A stretch of 64,000 nt of DNA from Tenrec ecaudatus (Eukaryota > Chordata > Mammalia > Afrosoricida > Tenrecidae): assembly GCF_050624435.1 (NCBI RefSeq), contig NC_134538.1:127206937-127270936 (forward strand), given 5' to 3'. Shown in pieces: positions 15,049-25,840 of the stretch. The translations under genes were made by a program, and so were the position numbers. Below the pieces are notes generated by a model. That model saw nothing but the letters and a program-made list of their open reading frames with translations, did not search any database and was not told the DNA's origin. How positions within the stretch are numbered: the stretch's first letter is position 1; each line of letters opens with the position of its first letter.

Positions 15049-15724
15049 CTCAAATAGAAACCCGTTTGAGCAAAAGGCTCATAAAATTGATTCCTACCTG
15101 ATTCGTGCTCCGCGACACCCTTCGGCAACAGTAGAAGATATTTGAGATAGAGCACACCAATGCTTCTGGGAGGCGGTCTCCATCCACTCAGATATACAGG
15201 TTCTGGAATGCATCCATATGCATCGGATTGTCTATATATAGGTTATGTAAGGCAGTGGGAAAATTACCTTTCTGTCGGCTTTAATAATTAACTTTCATTA
15301 ACTTTTACAACAATGCAAAGCCTCCAATGTGGTCTTGACCTTTGAGACTCCGACCAGCAGAAGTGATGAGGCCAACTGCTTCCTTCCTCCAGTTCCTTGT
15401 GAGAAGAGGGCACTGGTGACACTTGTGTCGGTGGAGCAATTTCACTGGTTTGCAGAGATTGTGTGGTAGACGTGCCCTGGACATTCCCCCTTCACAAACC
15501 TCAGCGGGCCTTGCCATTTTACCGACCAGCATTACACGGTCAGATGAAACCCAAGAAGAGTCGGGGTGGGCGGGGGGGGGGCAGTCCTTGGGTGCAAAGG
15601 AGTGGTGTAGGGATTAAATCTGGTTGATAAAGGTCCTTCTTAGGAAAGCTTTCCCAACTCCAGGGAGCTGGCTTCTATTTGCATACTAATTTCTGTCCCC
15701 ACCACTGCCAAGAGCAATCAGTCC

Positions 15725-17100
15725 CATGTTGCTAAAGCCAACTTCTCATCTTACTGAACCTCTGAGCATCAGGCGCTGCTGACTACTTCTTCCTGAAATC
15801 CTGTCTTCTCAAAATGCTGGTGGCATTTTACCACATTTCACTGAGTTTCTCACCTCCTACATCCTTGCCAAGTCTTCCTCGAACTCTCTCTCTCTCTTTT
15901 TAAACCTCTCCCAACTTTCTGTCTTGGTCTTTCTCCTTTTCTCTCCTTCTATGGTCTTACTTTAAACAAGAGTCCCGGGCTTCCAGTAACGTGTGTCTTG
16001 ATTTATTTTCAATTTATTTTATTTTAGTGTTTGTGTTGGTGCTGAAACAACACCGGAGCACACAGGGGCTCAACCATTTATGCACAGACAATTCAATGAC
16101 ATTGAGTATGTCCTTCAAATTGTGCCACCCTTCTCACGGTCTTACCTGAACTGTGCCCCTGCCTCATCCCCTTAGCATCAACCCATTGGCTCCCGAGCTT
16201 TCCATCTGACAGTTCCAGCAACATGGATATTTTTAATACCTGACCTGCTGTTTCCAGCACCGGCCTTTAACCGCCTACCCAACATCTCAAATGTGACACG
16301 CCGAATTATGAACTAATTCTGAACTCTTCATCTCTTCTCCCGCCGTCTACTTCATCCCTAGTCTTTTTTCATTTCAATCAAGAACATAACCCCTGGAAAC
16401 TCTACTTCCTCCTGCAAACTCTTTCCACATCCCAGCCAGTCCATCGGCAAGTTCTCCTGGACCTACAGCCAAGGTCTCTCTGGAAGCCACCCCTCGTCTT
16501 CCTACTGATTCTCACCCCTCAGCCTGGCTCTCTACCATCTCTCACAATGGCGGCTTCTTCTGCTCTTAGCTCTTCCTGTCTCTTCTTCACCACTCAACAA
16601 AGACCCTTACTTGTGGTTCCTCTTTCAAACTCTTCAGGAGCTTATGATTACACTTGGATAAAGGCTTCCAAAGTCCTGCTGGATACCCACTGGCCCAACA
16701 CTCCAGCCTCCTCGGGCCCCATTCTCATTGTTGTTTTTTTCAACCTCGGCCACTGTTGTCATTTTTCAGTCGCCCAAATTGCCAACTTCTTATGTAGATT
16801 AAAAATGTTCTTTTCCCTCCCATCCTGTCTGGCTGTGATTCAACTTAGCATCACTTCCTCAGAGAGAAAGCTCTTGATTTCCTACTCTAAACTACTCCCA
16901 CGTGCCATATTCTCTAATCGTGCCTGTTTTTCTCTAGCATTGTTTCCGTTTCAAAATGCACCACGAGTTTTGCAATGATTTGCTTAATAATTTCACTCTC
17001 ATCCAAATGAAAGCGCACTATTTTACCTAGGACTTATAATGAATCTATGACAGAACAGCCACTCAATAAATATTTGTTGTTTGACAGATAAATGAATGAA
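15725..17100 (+). mobile_element. L2 (CR1-clade LINE) ORF relic and 3' end, sense
   Basis: Scattered text follows the L2 ORF: a 'cctctgagcatcaggcgctg' block, 'acatctcaaatgtgacacg' and 'caatggcggcttcttctg'. At 17055-17100 there is the L2 3' terminus (actcaataaatatttgttg ... aatgaatg). The 143-codon open frame at 16547-16978 lies inside and is a relic or chance frame. Confidence 0.6.
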
Positions 17101-17261
17101 TTATATTTAATGCAATATGGGTCCAAAAAGAATTTGGAAAAAGCTAGAGTTCTATTTTGTAAATAAGCATAACTTATATTTTAAAATTTCACGTACACAT
17201 AAATTACATGTATAATTGAATTAGCTGTGACATGACTTATTTCATCCTTTTAGTAGTAACC

Positions 17262-17390
17262 CAGCCCCCAAATCAAATCCACTGCCATCAAGTTGACTCT
17301 GACTCATAATAACCTGGTACAGGATTTCTGCGACTGAGACACTACAAGTAAATGGCTTTAACAAGCAGTTTAAGAGGCTAGAAGTCCAAA
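17262..17390 (-). mobile_element. AfroSINE fragment, antisense
   Basis: The tail portion caaatccactgccatcaagt tgactctgactcataataac is clear; the rest is decayed. Confidence 0.6.
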
Positions 17391-17477
17391 TTTAAAGCAC
17401 TACTTTAGATGAATGCTATCTCTCTTTATTGGCTCTTGAGCAAGGTCCATGTTTCTACCGTTTCTGCTCTCAGGTTC

Positions 17478-17648
17478 CTTGGAGCCCTGGTGGTGTAGTG
17501 GGCTATGTGATTGGCTGCTAACCACAAGGTCAGCAGTTTGAAACCACCAGCTGCTCCATGGAAGAAAGACGAGGTTTTCTACTCCCTCAAAGAGTTACAG
17601 TCTCAGAAATCGATAGGGGCAGTTGACTTGCCTCTATGGCAGTGAGTA
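17478..17648 (+). mobile_element. AfroSINE, sense, full layout
   Basis: The copy has the tRNA-like head (ggagccctggtggtgtagtg, caaggtcagcagtttgaaac), the central block (catggaagaaagacgaggtt, aaagagttacagtctcagaa) and a short tail. The central block is absent from the short HSP type of elephants and hyraxes, which supports a non-paenungulate afrotherian host. Confidence 0.9.
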
Positions 17649-17659
17649 TTGGAATGTTG

Positions 17660-17840
17660 TTATGGTTCATTACTGTTGAGTTGGTGCCAATTCTTAACGA
17701 CCCAACAGAACAAAACATTGCCCAGTCCTGTGCTATGCTCACAATCATTGCTATGTCTGAGCACTTTGCTGCAACCATTGTGTTGATCCATCTCACTGAG
17801 CGTCTTCCTCTTATATACTGTCTATTTTACAGAGTCCTTG
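17660..17840 (-). mobile_element. RTE LINE 3' fragment, antisense
   Basis: Text cccaacagaacaaaacattg and ttgatccatctcactgagcg is the complement of the RTE 3' region. It follows the AfroSINE directly. Confidence 0.65.
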
Positions 17841-18039
17841 GCATCTCAGCCATGTGGTCCCTGTCTTACATCTCCATGGCCAAGAGGCACACTCTGTTTC
17901 ATGGTTTCACGGTCTGTGCGCTGCTCCTCTGCTCTGTTTCAGGCTTTCAGTGCTGTGGCTGCTGGTCCTTCTGCTCTCTCCACGCTTCAGGCTGGGTTCT
18001 TGTGCAAGCTCCTCTGGTGGTTCTTTCTTACTTTTTAAA

Positions 18040-19225
18040 AATTAAAAAAAATTTTAAGATCATTTTATTGGGGTTCTTACAACTCTTATAACAATCCATA
18101 CATCAATTATATCACGCATATTTGTACATATATTGCCATCATTTTTTCTAAGCATTTACTTTCTATTTGAGCCCTTGGTATCAGCTCCTTTTCCCCCTCC
18201 CCACCACCCTAGTTACCCCTTGATAAATTATAAATTATTATTATTTTCACATCCTACAGCAACTGCTATCTCCCTTCCCCCACATTTTCTGTTGTTCCTC
18301 CCCCTAGGGGTATGTGTGTATGTGTGTGGTTTTGTTTTGTGTAGATCATTGCAATCCCTTCTCCTTTCCTCCCCTCTCTCCCCACCTTCCCCCTACCCTC
18401 CTGGTATCAATAATCCCATTTCTGTTCCTGAGGGGTTTCTCTGACATGAATTCCGTGTGTTGTGAGCTCTTATCTCTACCAGTGTACATGCTCCGGTCTA
18501 GCCAGAGCTGAAAGACAGGGCTGGGGTCATGATAGTGGGGGGTGGGGGAAGTGAGGAAGCCTCAAGGAACCAGAGGAATATTGTGTGATTCATTGGTGCT
18601 ATACTGAGCCTTTATTGACTCATCTCTGCTGTGAGAGCTTTCTGTTAGGGGATGTTCCATTGTCTACAGACGGGCTTTGGGTCTCCACTCTAACTCCCCT
18701 GGTTCTCAATAATATGGTTTGTTTGTTTATTTGTTTGGGGGTCTTCTGATGCCTGGTACCTGATCCCATTGATACGTCATGATCGCACAAGCTGATATGC
18801 TTCTTCCATGTGGGCTAGTTGCTTATGTGCTAGATAGCCACTTGTTTAACTTCAGGTCTTTAAGACCCCAGATGCTATATCTTTTGATAACGGGCACCAT
18901 CAGTTTTCTTCACCACATTTACTTGTGCACCCATTTTGTCTTCATCGATTGTGCCAGGAGGGTGAGCATCACAGAATCCCAGGTTGTTAGAACAATGTGT
19001 TCTTGCGTTGAGGGAGGGCTTGAGCAGAGACCCAAAGTCTGCCCACTACCTCAATGTATTACCATATAAATATAGGTACACAGGCCAATACCTTCTTTGT
19101 TTATGAATTAATATATTTACATATGTACCCACCTATGTTTATACCTCTCTCCATAGCTTTACTTCCTAGATGTTTCCTCTGTTTCCTTTTACCTACCTCC
19201 TGTACTGGACTTATTTTAAGACAGA
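18040..19225 (-). mobile_element. younger L1 3'UTR copy, antisense
   Basis: It starts at the T-side end (atcattttattggggttctt) and runs through ctacttgag-type, ctgtctagccagag-type and tttaagaccccagatgctat blocks in antisense order. Only one copy of the ~248-bp unit seen twice at 53 kb is present. Confidence 0.8.
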
Positions 19226-19594
19226 TTTATTCATTCTTCTGGTACATTAAATGTTCTTCACCAATACCATAATTCACAAATACTAAATAATTCAAAGTCA
19301 TCAATTCTACGTTGGTCTCCCTAATTCATTGGTCTGCCTTCACATGCATATAAGGAGATTGAAATAACAAGGTTTGGGTCCTAGGCATGGCATCTTTTCT
19401 TCTGAACACCTGACAGAGGTCCTGTGCAGTTTCCTTTTGTCATGCAGTGTGCTGTTTGATTTCTTGATGGCCACTTCCACGAGCACTGATTGTATGTCTA
19501 AGTGAGATGAAATCCTGGGCAACCTCAATCTTCCCCATTTATCACAATGTTGTCTATTGGTCCAGTTGTGAGAATTTTTTATCTTCATCACTAA
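19226..19594. other. probable antisense RTE-like remnant, otherwise unassigned
   Basis: The section around 19340-19580 (gttgtctattggtccagttg) resembles antisense LINE ORF text but I cannot assign it firmly. Confidence 0.3.
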
Positions 19595-20094
19595 ATATTT
19601 TTTAAATGATTTTATTGGGGGCTCATACAGCTCTTATCACAATCCATCCGTCCATCCATTGTGTCAAGCACATTTTCCTTCATCATTTTCAAAACATTTC
19701 CTTTCTACTTGAGCCCTTGGTATCAGCTCTTCATTTCCCCCCTCCCTCTCCCACGCTCCCTCCCTTACAAACCCTTGATAGTTTATAAATTATTGTTATT
19801 TTTTCATGTCTTCCATTGACTGATGTCTCCCTTCACCCACTTTTCTATTGTCTGTCCCCTAGGGAGGGGGTTATATGTAGATCATTGTGATAGATTCCCC
19901 TTTCTCCCCAAAACTTCCTCTTACCCTCCTGGTATTGCTACTCTTATTATTGGTCCAGAGTGGTTTATCTGTCCTGGATTCCCTGAGTTTCCAGTTCCTA
20001 TCTGTACCAGTGTACACGCTCTGGTCTAGCCAGATTTGTAAGGTAGAATTTGGATCATGATAGTGGGGGGAGGAAGCGTTAAAGAACTAGAGGA

Positions 20095-20201
20095 GCGCTC
20101 ATTTTGGCAGCACGTTTAGTAAGATTGGAACAATACAGAGAAGATTAGCTTGGCCCCTGTGCAAGGATGACACGCAAATTCGTGAAGTGTTCCATATTTT
20201 T
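20095..20201 (+). pseudogene. RNU6: U6 spliceosomal RNA retrocopy (5' half of a U6-L1 chimera)
   Basis: All 107 bases align with U6 snRNA end to end. Blocks such as gattggaacaatacagagaa, gattagcttggcccctg, caaggatgacacgcaaattc and gtgttccatatttt are near identical; changes are spread through the 5' stem and the region around 20110-20125. Upstream, instead of a U6 promoter (TATA and PSE), there is L1 sequence and a target-site duplication. It is therefore an unexpressed pseudogene in all likelihood. Confidence 0.95.
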
Positions 20202-20598
20202 AATCCAGGACAGATGAACCACTCAGAACCAGTGGTGAGAGAGGCGATACTGGGAGGGTGGAGGGTAGGTGGGGTAGAAAGGGGGAACTGATTCAAGGAT
20301 CTGCATATAACTGCCTCCCTGAGGGACAGACAACACAACAGAAAAGTGGATGAAGGGAGATGTCAGACAGTGGAAGACATGACAAAAATAATGATAATTT
20401 ATAAACTATCAAGGGTTCATGAGGGAGGAGTGGGGAGGGAGGGGAAAAATGAGGAGCTAATACCAAGGACTCAAGTAGAAGGCAAACATTATGAGAATGA
20501 TGATGGCAACAAATGTGTAAATGTGCTGACACAATGGATGCATGTATGTATTGTGATAAGAGTTGTAGGAGCACCCAGTAAAATGGTTGAAGAAAAAA
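20202..20598 (+). mobile_element. L1 3' end fused to U6 (3' half of the chimera), sense
   Basis: Directly after the U6 T-run comes L1 3'UTR text in sense orientation (aatccaggacagatgaacc), continuing to a gcacccagtaaaatggttg end and an A-rich tail. Copies at 10.5 and 39.8 kb have the same L1 text without U6. The unit U6 plus truncated L1 plus tail is flanked by 14-bp repeats at 20081-20094 and 20599-20612, so both halves arrived together. Confidence 0.92.
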
Positions 20599-20904
20599 AA
20601 AGAACTAGATGAAAGTTGTATGTTTCATCAGTGCTATACTGCACCCTGACTGGCTTGTCTCTTCCTTGTGAGCCTTCTGTAAGGGGATGTCCAATTGCCT
20701 ATAGATGGGCTTTGGGTCTGCACTCTGAATCCTCATTCACATTGATATGATTTTTGGTTCTGGGTCTTTGACGCCTGATATCTGATCCCATCGACAACTC
20801 ATGATCACACAGGCTGGTGAGCTTATTCCACGTGGGCTTTGGTAATTTTGAGCTAGATGGCTACTTGTTTGTCTTCAAGCCTTTAAGACCCCAGAAGCTA
20901 TATA

Positions 20905-21320
20905 TCAGTAAATATTTCAAGTCCTCTTTGCTTCCAGCCAGCAAGATTGTGTCATCTGCATATTGCAGGTTCTTTAGGAGACTTCCTCCAATCCTGCAGC
21001 CTGGTTTTTCTTCATCAGTCCAGCTTCTTAGATTATTGGATCAGCATAGAGATTGAATATGTACTTTTAAGTTCAAACCATTCAGCATCCCTTGTTCTCA
21101 TTGAACAACTGCCTCTTGGCCTATGCATAGGTTCCACCTGAGCACAGTTAAGTGTTCTGGAATCCCCGTTCTCCTTAATGTCACCCACAGTTGGTTATAG
21201 TACACACAATTGAATGGCTTTGCATGATCAATAAAACACAAGCAGACATCTTTCTGGTTCACATTTGACATCAGCAATAACCTTAATTATACATTTCAAT
21301 GAGTTTTTTGACAAAATGCC
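20905..21320 (-). mobile_element. RTE LINE RT fragment, antisense
   Basis: Antisense text of the RTE reverse transcriptase: tcatctgcatattgcaggtt (complement of the YADD region), then tggctttgcatgatcaataa (complement of the KAFD-like region). It abuts the split L1. Confidence 0.7.
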
Positions 21321-21344
21321 TATACCCATGTGAATTATTTTTCT

Positions 21345-21660
21345 ATTGTAGCTAATTATCACATGCTTAGTGGCTTAAATCAACACAAATGGATTATCTT
21401 ACAGTTTGGGGAGCCCAACAGGCATCTCACTGGGATAAAATCAAGGTATGGACAGGGCTGTGTTCCTTCCTCCGGCCTTACGGAAGAATCTACTTCTTAT
21501 AAAGACAACCTAGTTGTCTTGATTCTGATGCCTTCCTCTAACCCTCACACTCCTTTCTCTGACCATCGTCAGGTAAGTTTCTGCACTTTAAAAGACTCAT
21601 GATTAAGTCCAAATCCACCCAGATCACCCCAAATAACCTATTTCAATGTCATTAACCTTG
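21345..21660 (-). mobile_element. MLT1-type (ERVL-MaLR) LTR, antisense
   Basis: Text ttagtggcttaaatcaacac, ttacagtttggggagcccaa and a 'cttcttataaagacaacc' block follow the antisense layout of MLT1 LTRs. It is strongly diverged. Confidence 0.5.
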
Positions 21661-21977
21661 GAGAAACTCCCCCTTTCCATGTAAGGTAACACATTTATAT
21701 GTTCCATGGGAAAAGTGTGTATATCTTTAGAAGTTATTATTCTACCTCCCACATTATATAACACTCATGCCATCAAGATATAAGGCATTTCTATACTCCT
21801 GGAAAAATATTTAATGTCTTTTCTCAGTTAATCCTGGCCAATCCCCCGAGGCAGCCTCTGTTCTGATTCCTATCATTTTTAATGTGTTTGTCTTGTTCTA
21901 GAACTTCATATAAATGGGCCATGCAATATGTTCTCTTTGTATCTAGTTTATTTCTCACCGCATACTTTTGAGTTTCA

Positions 21978-22870
21978 TGTACAGGGAGACCCTGACTTCT
22001 GATGTATTTGAGTTACAGCAAACTGCACTGTAAATCACCAGTGCACCTGGGACACTGGATCTTCCTGGAAGGAAGTTATGGAAAACAACATGCTGAGTAT
22101 ATGGGGAAAAATATGAACGTGCTCCAAGCACTTGGTCAGAATAATATGATTGAAGAGATGTGTGGGGAAATTGTCCACCTGGCAAGACTGCTGATTTAGA
22201 ACTTGGTGTCCTTAATACAGAACAGCTCATAGATCTCAAAGAATGGGGATCCACAGGCTGAGATTTAATGGGGCTTGAAGAGGAAAGAAAAACTAAAGAA
22301 GAAAGGAAAACTGAGGCAGAGTGACGTGGTCAAAAACGTCTGATCATGGTAAGACAAGCTGCAGTTCTCGCAGGTGCCGAAAGACAGGCTCTGAAAGGCG
22401 CTTTGCTAACATCAGTAAACAGGTTCCGGAGGCAGTGAGATGTTGCCATGAAATATGGTAAGGGGGAGAATGAGAAAAGACTATTCTCACTAGAAAATGG
22501 ATTCCCAGTCCAAAGAGAATTCTGATGGTCCCGACATAGCACACGTGGAGTTACTATTACTGCAACTTCTACTGTCTCGAACTGTCCACAGTGGCGTTAT
22601 TACTGCAACAGACAAAATGAACACTTTGTCCAACTCCTCTTCATCATTGGGGTTATTTCTAAAATGATGTGTGTATTTTTAAATGCATGCATTAAAATTC
22701 ATATGCGATGCTTCCAATGCCCAAAGGCAAATAGAGATTAAATTCATGAAGATACTGAGACTGGAAGGCATTAATGAAAAATAATTCCAATGGGATATTT
22801 GACTTGTGTCAGAACCAACTTATAATGAAATTGTTCAAGCGAAGCCCCGTTGTAAGTGGGAACCGATCGA
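21978..22870 (+). mobile_element. possible Tigger-like DNA transposon
   Basis: The left end (acagggagaccctgacttct ... tgagttaca) and a right end (gccccgttgtaagtgggaa) look like weak inverted repeats of the 'gaccccgacttacgaa' class. Internal text has no usable frame. The 65- to 99-codon frames inside are not recognised. Confidence 0.35.
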
Positions 22871-22894
22871 TGCATCACTCCGTCTATGGGCTGT

Positions 22895-23190
22895 CTGCTC
22901 CTTTCCATGGTTGACTACAGTATTTTATTGTATGACTATGCCTTGAGTTGCTTATAAAGATTCGTGCTGAGAAGAATTTGAGCTGTTTCTAGTTTAGAAC
23001 TATGGCAAACATTTTTTTGTGCAAGTCTCTTGTGTATATGCTTTAATTTTTCTGGTCAATCCCTAGTTGAAATGCTGAATCACAAGATAGGGTAGGATGG
23101 AGCTAGATCTAATTTTAAATGAAGAGACCAAATAATTTCCCCAAAGGGTTCCCATTTACATCCCCACCAGTACTGCATGGCAGGCCCAGC
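22895..23190 (-). mobile_element. old L1 fragment, antisense
   Basis: The run tggtcaatccctagttgaaa ... cccatttacatccccaccag mirrors the antisense end of L1 ORF2/3'UTR in many mammals. Confidence 0.5.
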
Positions 23191-23489
23191 TGCTGCTCAT
23201 CCCTGCTACTGGAAGGCATGGGTTCTCATCTGTCCTGAAATTGATTAGGAGTAAGCACCTTTGGAGAAAATCTTCAGCACTCAAAGTCAATTTTAAATGT
23301 CACCTAAGTGCCATTTTGCTATTCCTGGAGACGTGTGGTGACAGTATAGAGCATAGGTTCCCTAACTTATTTGGTCTACCTCCTCTTCACAGGAAACCAA
23401 AACCAAAAACTCAGTGTTGTCTCTGCCACCCTCAGCAGAGAATGAAAAACGTTTGTACTGTAGCCCACGATCCAGGATAAAGTGTAGGT

Positions 23490-23692
23490 GTCTGCCCTGA
23501 TGGCGTAGTGGTTATGAGCTGGGAGGCTCATTTCAAGATCAGCAGTTCGAGACCACCAGCTTCTCTGCAGGAGAAAAATGAGGCTTTCTATTCCCATAAA
23601 GAGTGATAGACTTAGAAGCCCACATGGGCAATTGCACCCTGTCTTGTAGGATTGCTATGAGTTAGCATCGAGTCGATGGTAACACTTATCTG
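23490..23692 (+). mobile_element. AfroSINE, sense, near full length
   Basis: Head ccctgatggcgtagtggtta, cagcagttcgagaccaccag; body gaggctttctattcccataa; tail ttgctatgagttagcatcga gtcgatgg. It is the least decayed copy in this part. Confidence 0.9.
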
Positions 23693-23852
23693 ATTTTGTA
23701 GCTCCCCCAGATTGTTCCAGCATCCTTAGGAAGTGGTGTTACCCTCTTTTGGAAGTAATAGTTTTCAAGCTCTGCAAAATTGTTTGTAATCACACAAAGG
23801 ATCATTACACAATGTTAAGGAATGACAATGAATATACGAAATGTCTTTTCTT

Positions 23853-24265
23853 AGACTGGGTTTTCTAGAGAAGCAAAACTCATGGGGCTTACCTTATGTC
23901 TATATACAGAGAGTATATCTATCAAGGAAATGGTTCACGCAGTTGAAGAGGCAGTCAGATTCCAAATCTGTGCATCAGATGTCAGAGTGGGCACTTATTA
24001 GCCTGGGTGAAAGGGGAGGCAAGATACATTACGTGGGAGGTCAGGAAGAAAGTGATGGAGGCAGAAGATCCTGTGAGGAGTACAAGAGAGAAAGGCCACA
24101 AGAGGTAAGTACAGCCCAGCACTACCGGTGGCCTGAAGGTACCTGCAGGAAGAGACAGACGTGCAGGCTGACCAGCTGTGGGAGGGAAAGTGAGACTATA
24201 CCCATGATATGTCTGACAGAGAGTATCGGGGGCAGAGTTATGAAAACTTCTTTGAAATAATCAAA
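23853..24265 (-). mobile_element. ERVL-type LTR, antisense, decayed
   Basis: It begins tagactgggttttctagaga agcaaaac, the complement of the 3' end seen in the ERVL-type LTRs at 31.6 and 37.0 kb. The 139-codon frame (23841-24260) across it is not a gene. Confidence 0.45.
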
Positions 24266-24762
24266 TACCTTGTAGGAATACGTAATGGGCCTGGCTGCTC
24301 AGGATCAAAGTCAACTGGGATAGCATAGTCCCACAGAGACAATGTCCACCCTACTTTGGTGAATTGGGTCTTAAAAACTCACAAGTGGCATCTCGTTTGA
24401 TCCTCATCTGGAGCAATCGAAAGAAAATAAGAAAATAAAAGACAATGAAACAAATAGCCTAATGGATTAATGGACCCCGTGAACACCAATATCCATCACC
24501 CTGAGATAAGAACTAGATGGTGCCGACCACCCTACCAACTCTCGGAAAGGGGTCACATTACACAGATAAGAGAAAAAGGTGAACTAAAACTCAAAATCAC
24601 AAACATGACCTGGGCTACCCGTCAGATAGAGACTGGTAGGATACCTGAGGACACTCTTTATAGCTCTGCAGACTCAAACCCACTGCCACGGAGGAGATCC
24701 AGACTCACAGCAACTCTGTAGGACAGGGTAGAGCTGCCCCTTGGGTTTCCAAGACTGTAACT

Positions 24763-24939
24763 TTTTTATAGATACCAAAGTTTAGTAGTGGTTACTGGGG
24801 TCAGTGTACAGAAAGAGGGGTGGAGGTCGGGGTGATGGAAAACTCCATGGGTCATGGGATGGGATCTTGCAAACAGATCCTTGTCCTTGCTGTCAAGGAG
24901 GCTGAACCCTGTAAATAACTGAGCAGGCAAAAGCTGTGT

Positions 24940-24973
<34 letters not shown>

Positions 24974-25262
24974 GGGGCTTCAGAAAGTTTGTGGGGAACC
25001 TCCATTATGTTCAAATGTATTTGCCGTCATCTTTGGGGCTGTTTCTGCCTGCTGGTATCTTTGCGGGCCTGCTCTTCCACCTGCATGGCCAGGACCAGGG
25101 CCTTCCTGAAAGCTTGCAGGGCCGAGAGCTAATTGGGAAGCATGGCTACGGTGGGTTCTGCTTTGTTCTTAGTTTTCTCTAGGTCTTCGTCTGACTGCTT
25201 GGTCATCTCGGGAGAGCTTAAGTCAGGTTGGCCCTTGCTTGGAGCTGAAGAGGTGCAAGGAG
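24763..25262. mobile_element. 500-bp insert of unknown origin in an AfroSINE
   Basis: It is flanked by perfect 15-bp repeats (tccaagactgtaact, 24748-24762 and 25263-25277). A short T-run follows the left repeat, so it may be a minus-strand retrocopy. On the minus strand a 77-codon-long frame with one stop begins MTKQSDEDLEKTKNKAEPTV and continues ALQAFRKALVLAMQVEEQAR; I do not recognise the parent. The 3' side holds a (CTGT)n run. The flanks do not fit the usual L1 endonuclease motif. Confidence 0.55.
24940..24971 (+). repeat. (GACA)n microsatellite
   Basis: About eight GACA units, inside the 500-bp insert. Confidence 0.95.
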
Positions 25263-25472
25263 TCCAAGACTGTAACTCTCTACAGGATCAGAAAGCTTCA
25301 TCTTTCTTCCATGGAGGGGCTAGCGGTTCCAAACTTGAGATTAGTAGCTCAATGTATAACCACTACACCGCCAGGATTCATATTTCTTCAGCCAGAAATT
25401 GAACTTACCTCTCTGACTGACTTCTCCATCAAGAACCAGATGGTTCTTTAAGGTAAACAGCAACACTAGGGA

Positions 25473-25585
25473 AGGAGCCCTGGTGATGTAGTGGTTACAT
25501 GTGTGCTTTGTTCTGCAGGGTCAGTAGTTCAAATCCACCAGCTATCCCACTAAGAGTCAACATTGACTTGATGGCAGTGAGGGTT
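25473..25585 (+). mobile_element. AfroSINE, sense, internally shortened
   Basis: Head ggagccctggtgatgtagtg and tail agtcaacattgacttgatgg cagtgag are present; the central block is missing. Confidence 0.75.
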
Positions 25586-25840
25586 GTTCTTGTTTTTTTT
25601 AATACTTGGAGGTATTTACTCCTTATAATAACCAACTTTTTGAGCCCAAATGGGCAGCATTAGCTCAATGAGGAATAAAAATGGGAAGCAAAGGGGGGAA
25701 GTCGGCTATATGATGTAAGGTTGTGGGCATCCAGTCAATGACATGAAGCAAAATGTGTATGAATTGTTCGATGGAAAATGGATATTCTCTGTGAACCATC
25801 CAATACACAATGAAAAGTTAACAGAAATAAGCACAACATC

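Larger units (their letters stand above)
19595..20904 (-). mobile_element. younger L1 3'UTR copy, antisense, split by a U6-L1 chimera
   Basis: The left part is 19595-20094, starting atgattttattgggggctca. It is interrupted by the plus-strand chimera and resumes at 20613 (aagttgtatgtttcatcagt). Other copies (for example at 52.8 kb) are continuous across this point, so the pre-insertion sequence is known. Confidence 0.85.
24668..25385 (-). mobile_element. AfroSINE, antisense, split by a 500-bp insert
   Basis: Left half 24668-24762 (tcaaacccactgccacggag ... tttccaagactgtaact) and right half 25263-25385 (tccaagactgtaactctcta ... accactacaccgccagga) form one SINE once the repeated 15 bp are counted once. 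Confidence 0.85.
24270..25840 (+). mobile_element. older L1 3'UTR, sense, broken by insertions
   Basis: Left part 24270-24660 (ggctgctcaggatcaaagtc, cccacagagacaatgtccac) parallels 30.56-31.18 kb. The 3' end reappears at about 25680-25840 (atgacatgaagcaaaatgtg), parallel to 31.88-31.98 kb. Two AfroSINEs and a 500-bp insert lie between. Confidence 0.6.

Noticed and set aside
16547..16978. 143-codon plus-strand open frame with a good-looking start
   Set aside because: It falls inside an L2 relic and shows no protein family features beyond L2-like text.
17636..18091. 151-codon plus-strand open frame
   Set aside because: It crosses an AfroSINE tail, an antisense RTE piece and an antisense L1 end, so it cannot be one gene.
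20095..20201. functional U6 gene
   Set aside because: No proximal sequence element or TATA box lies upstream; the flanks are L1 and a target-site duplication, and several conserved U6 positions are changed.
23841..24260. 139-codon plus-strand open frame
   Set aside because: It begins inside an antisense ERVL-type LTR and has no recognisable family.
24940..24971. CRISPR-like or regulatory array of GACA repeats
   Set aside because: It is a simple tetranucleotide microsatellite in a mammalian genome.
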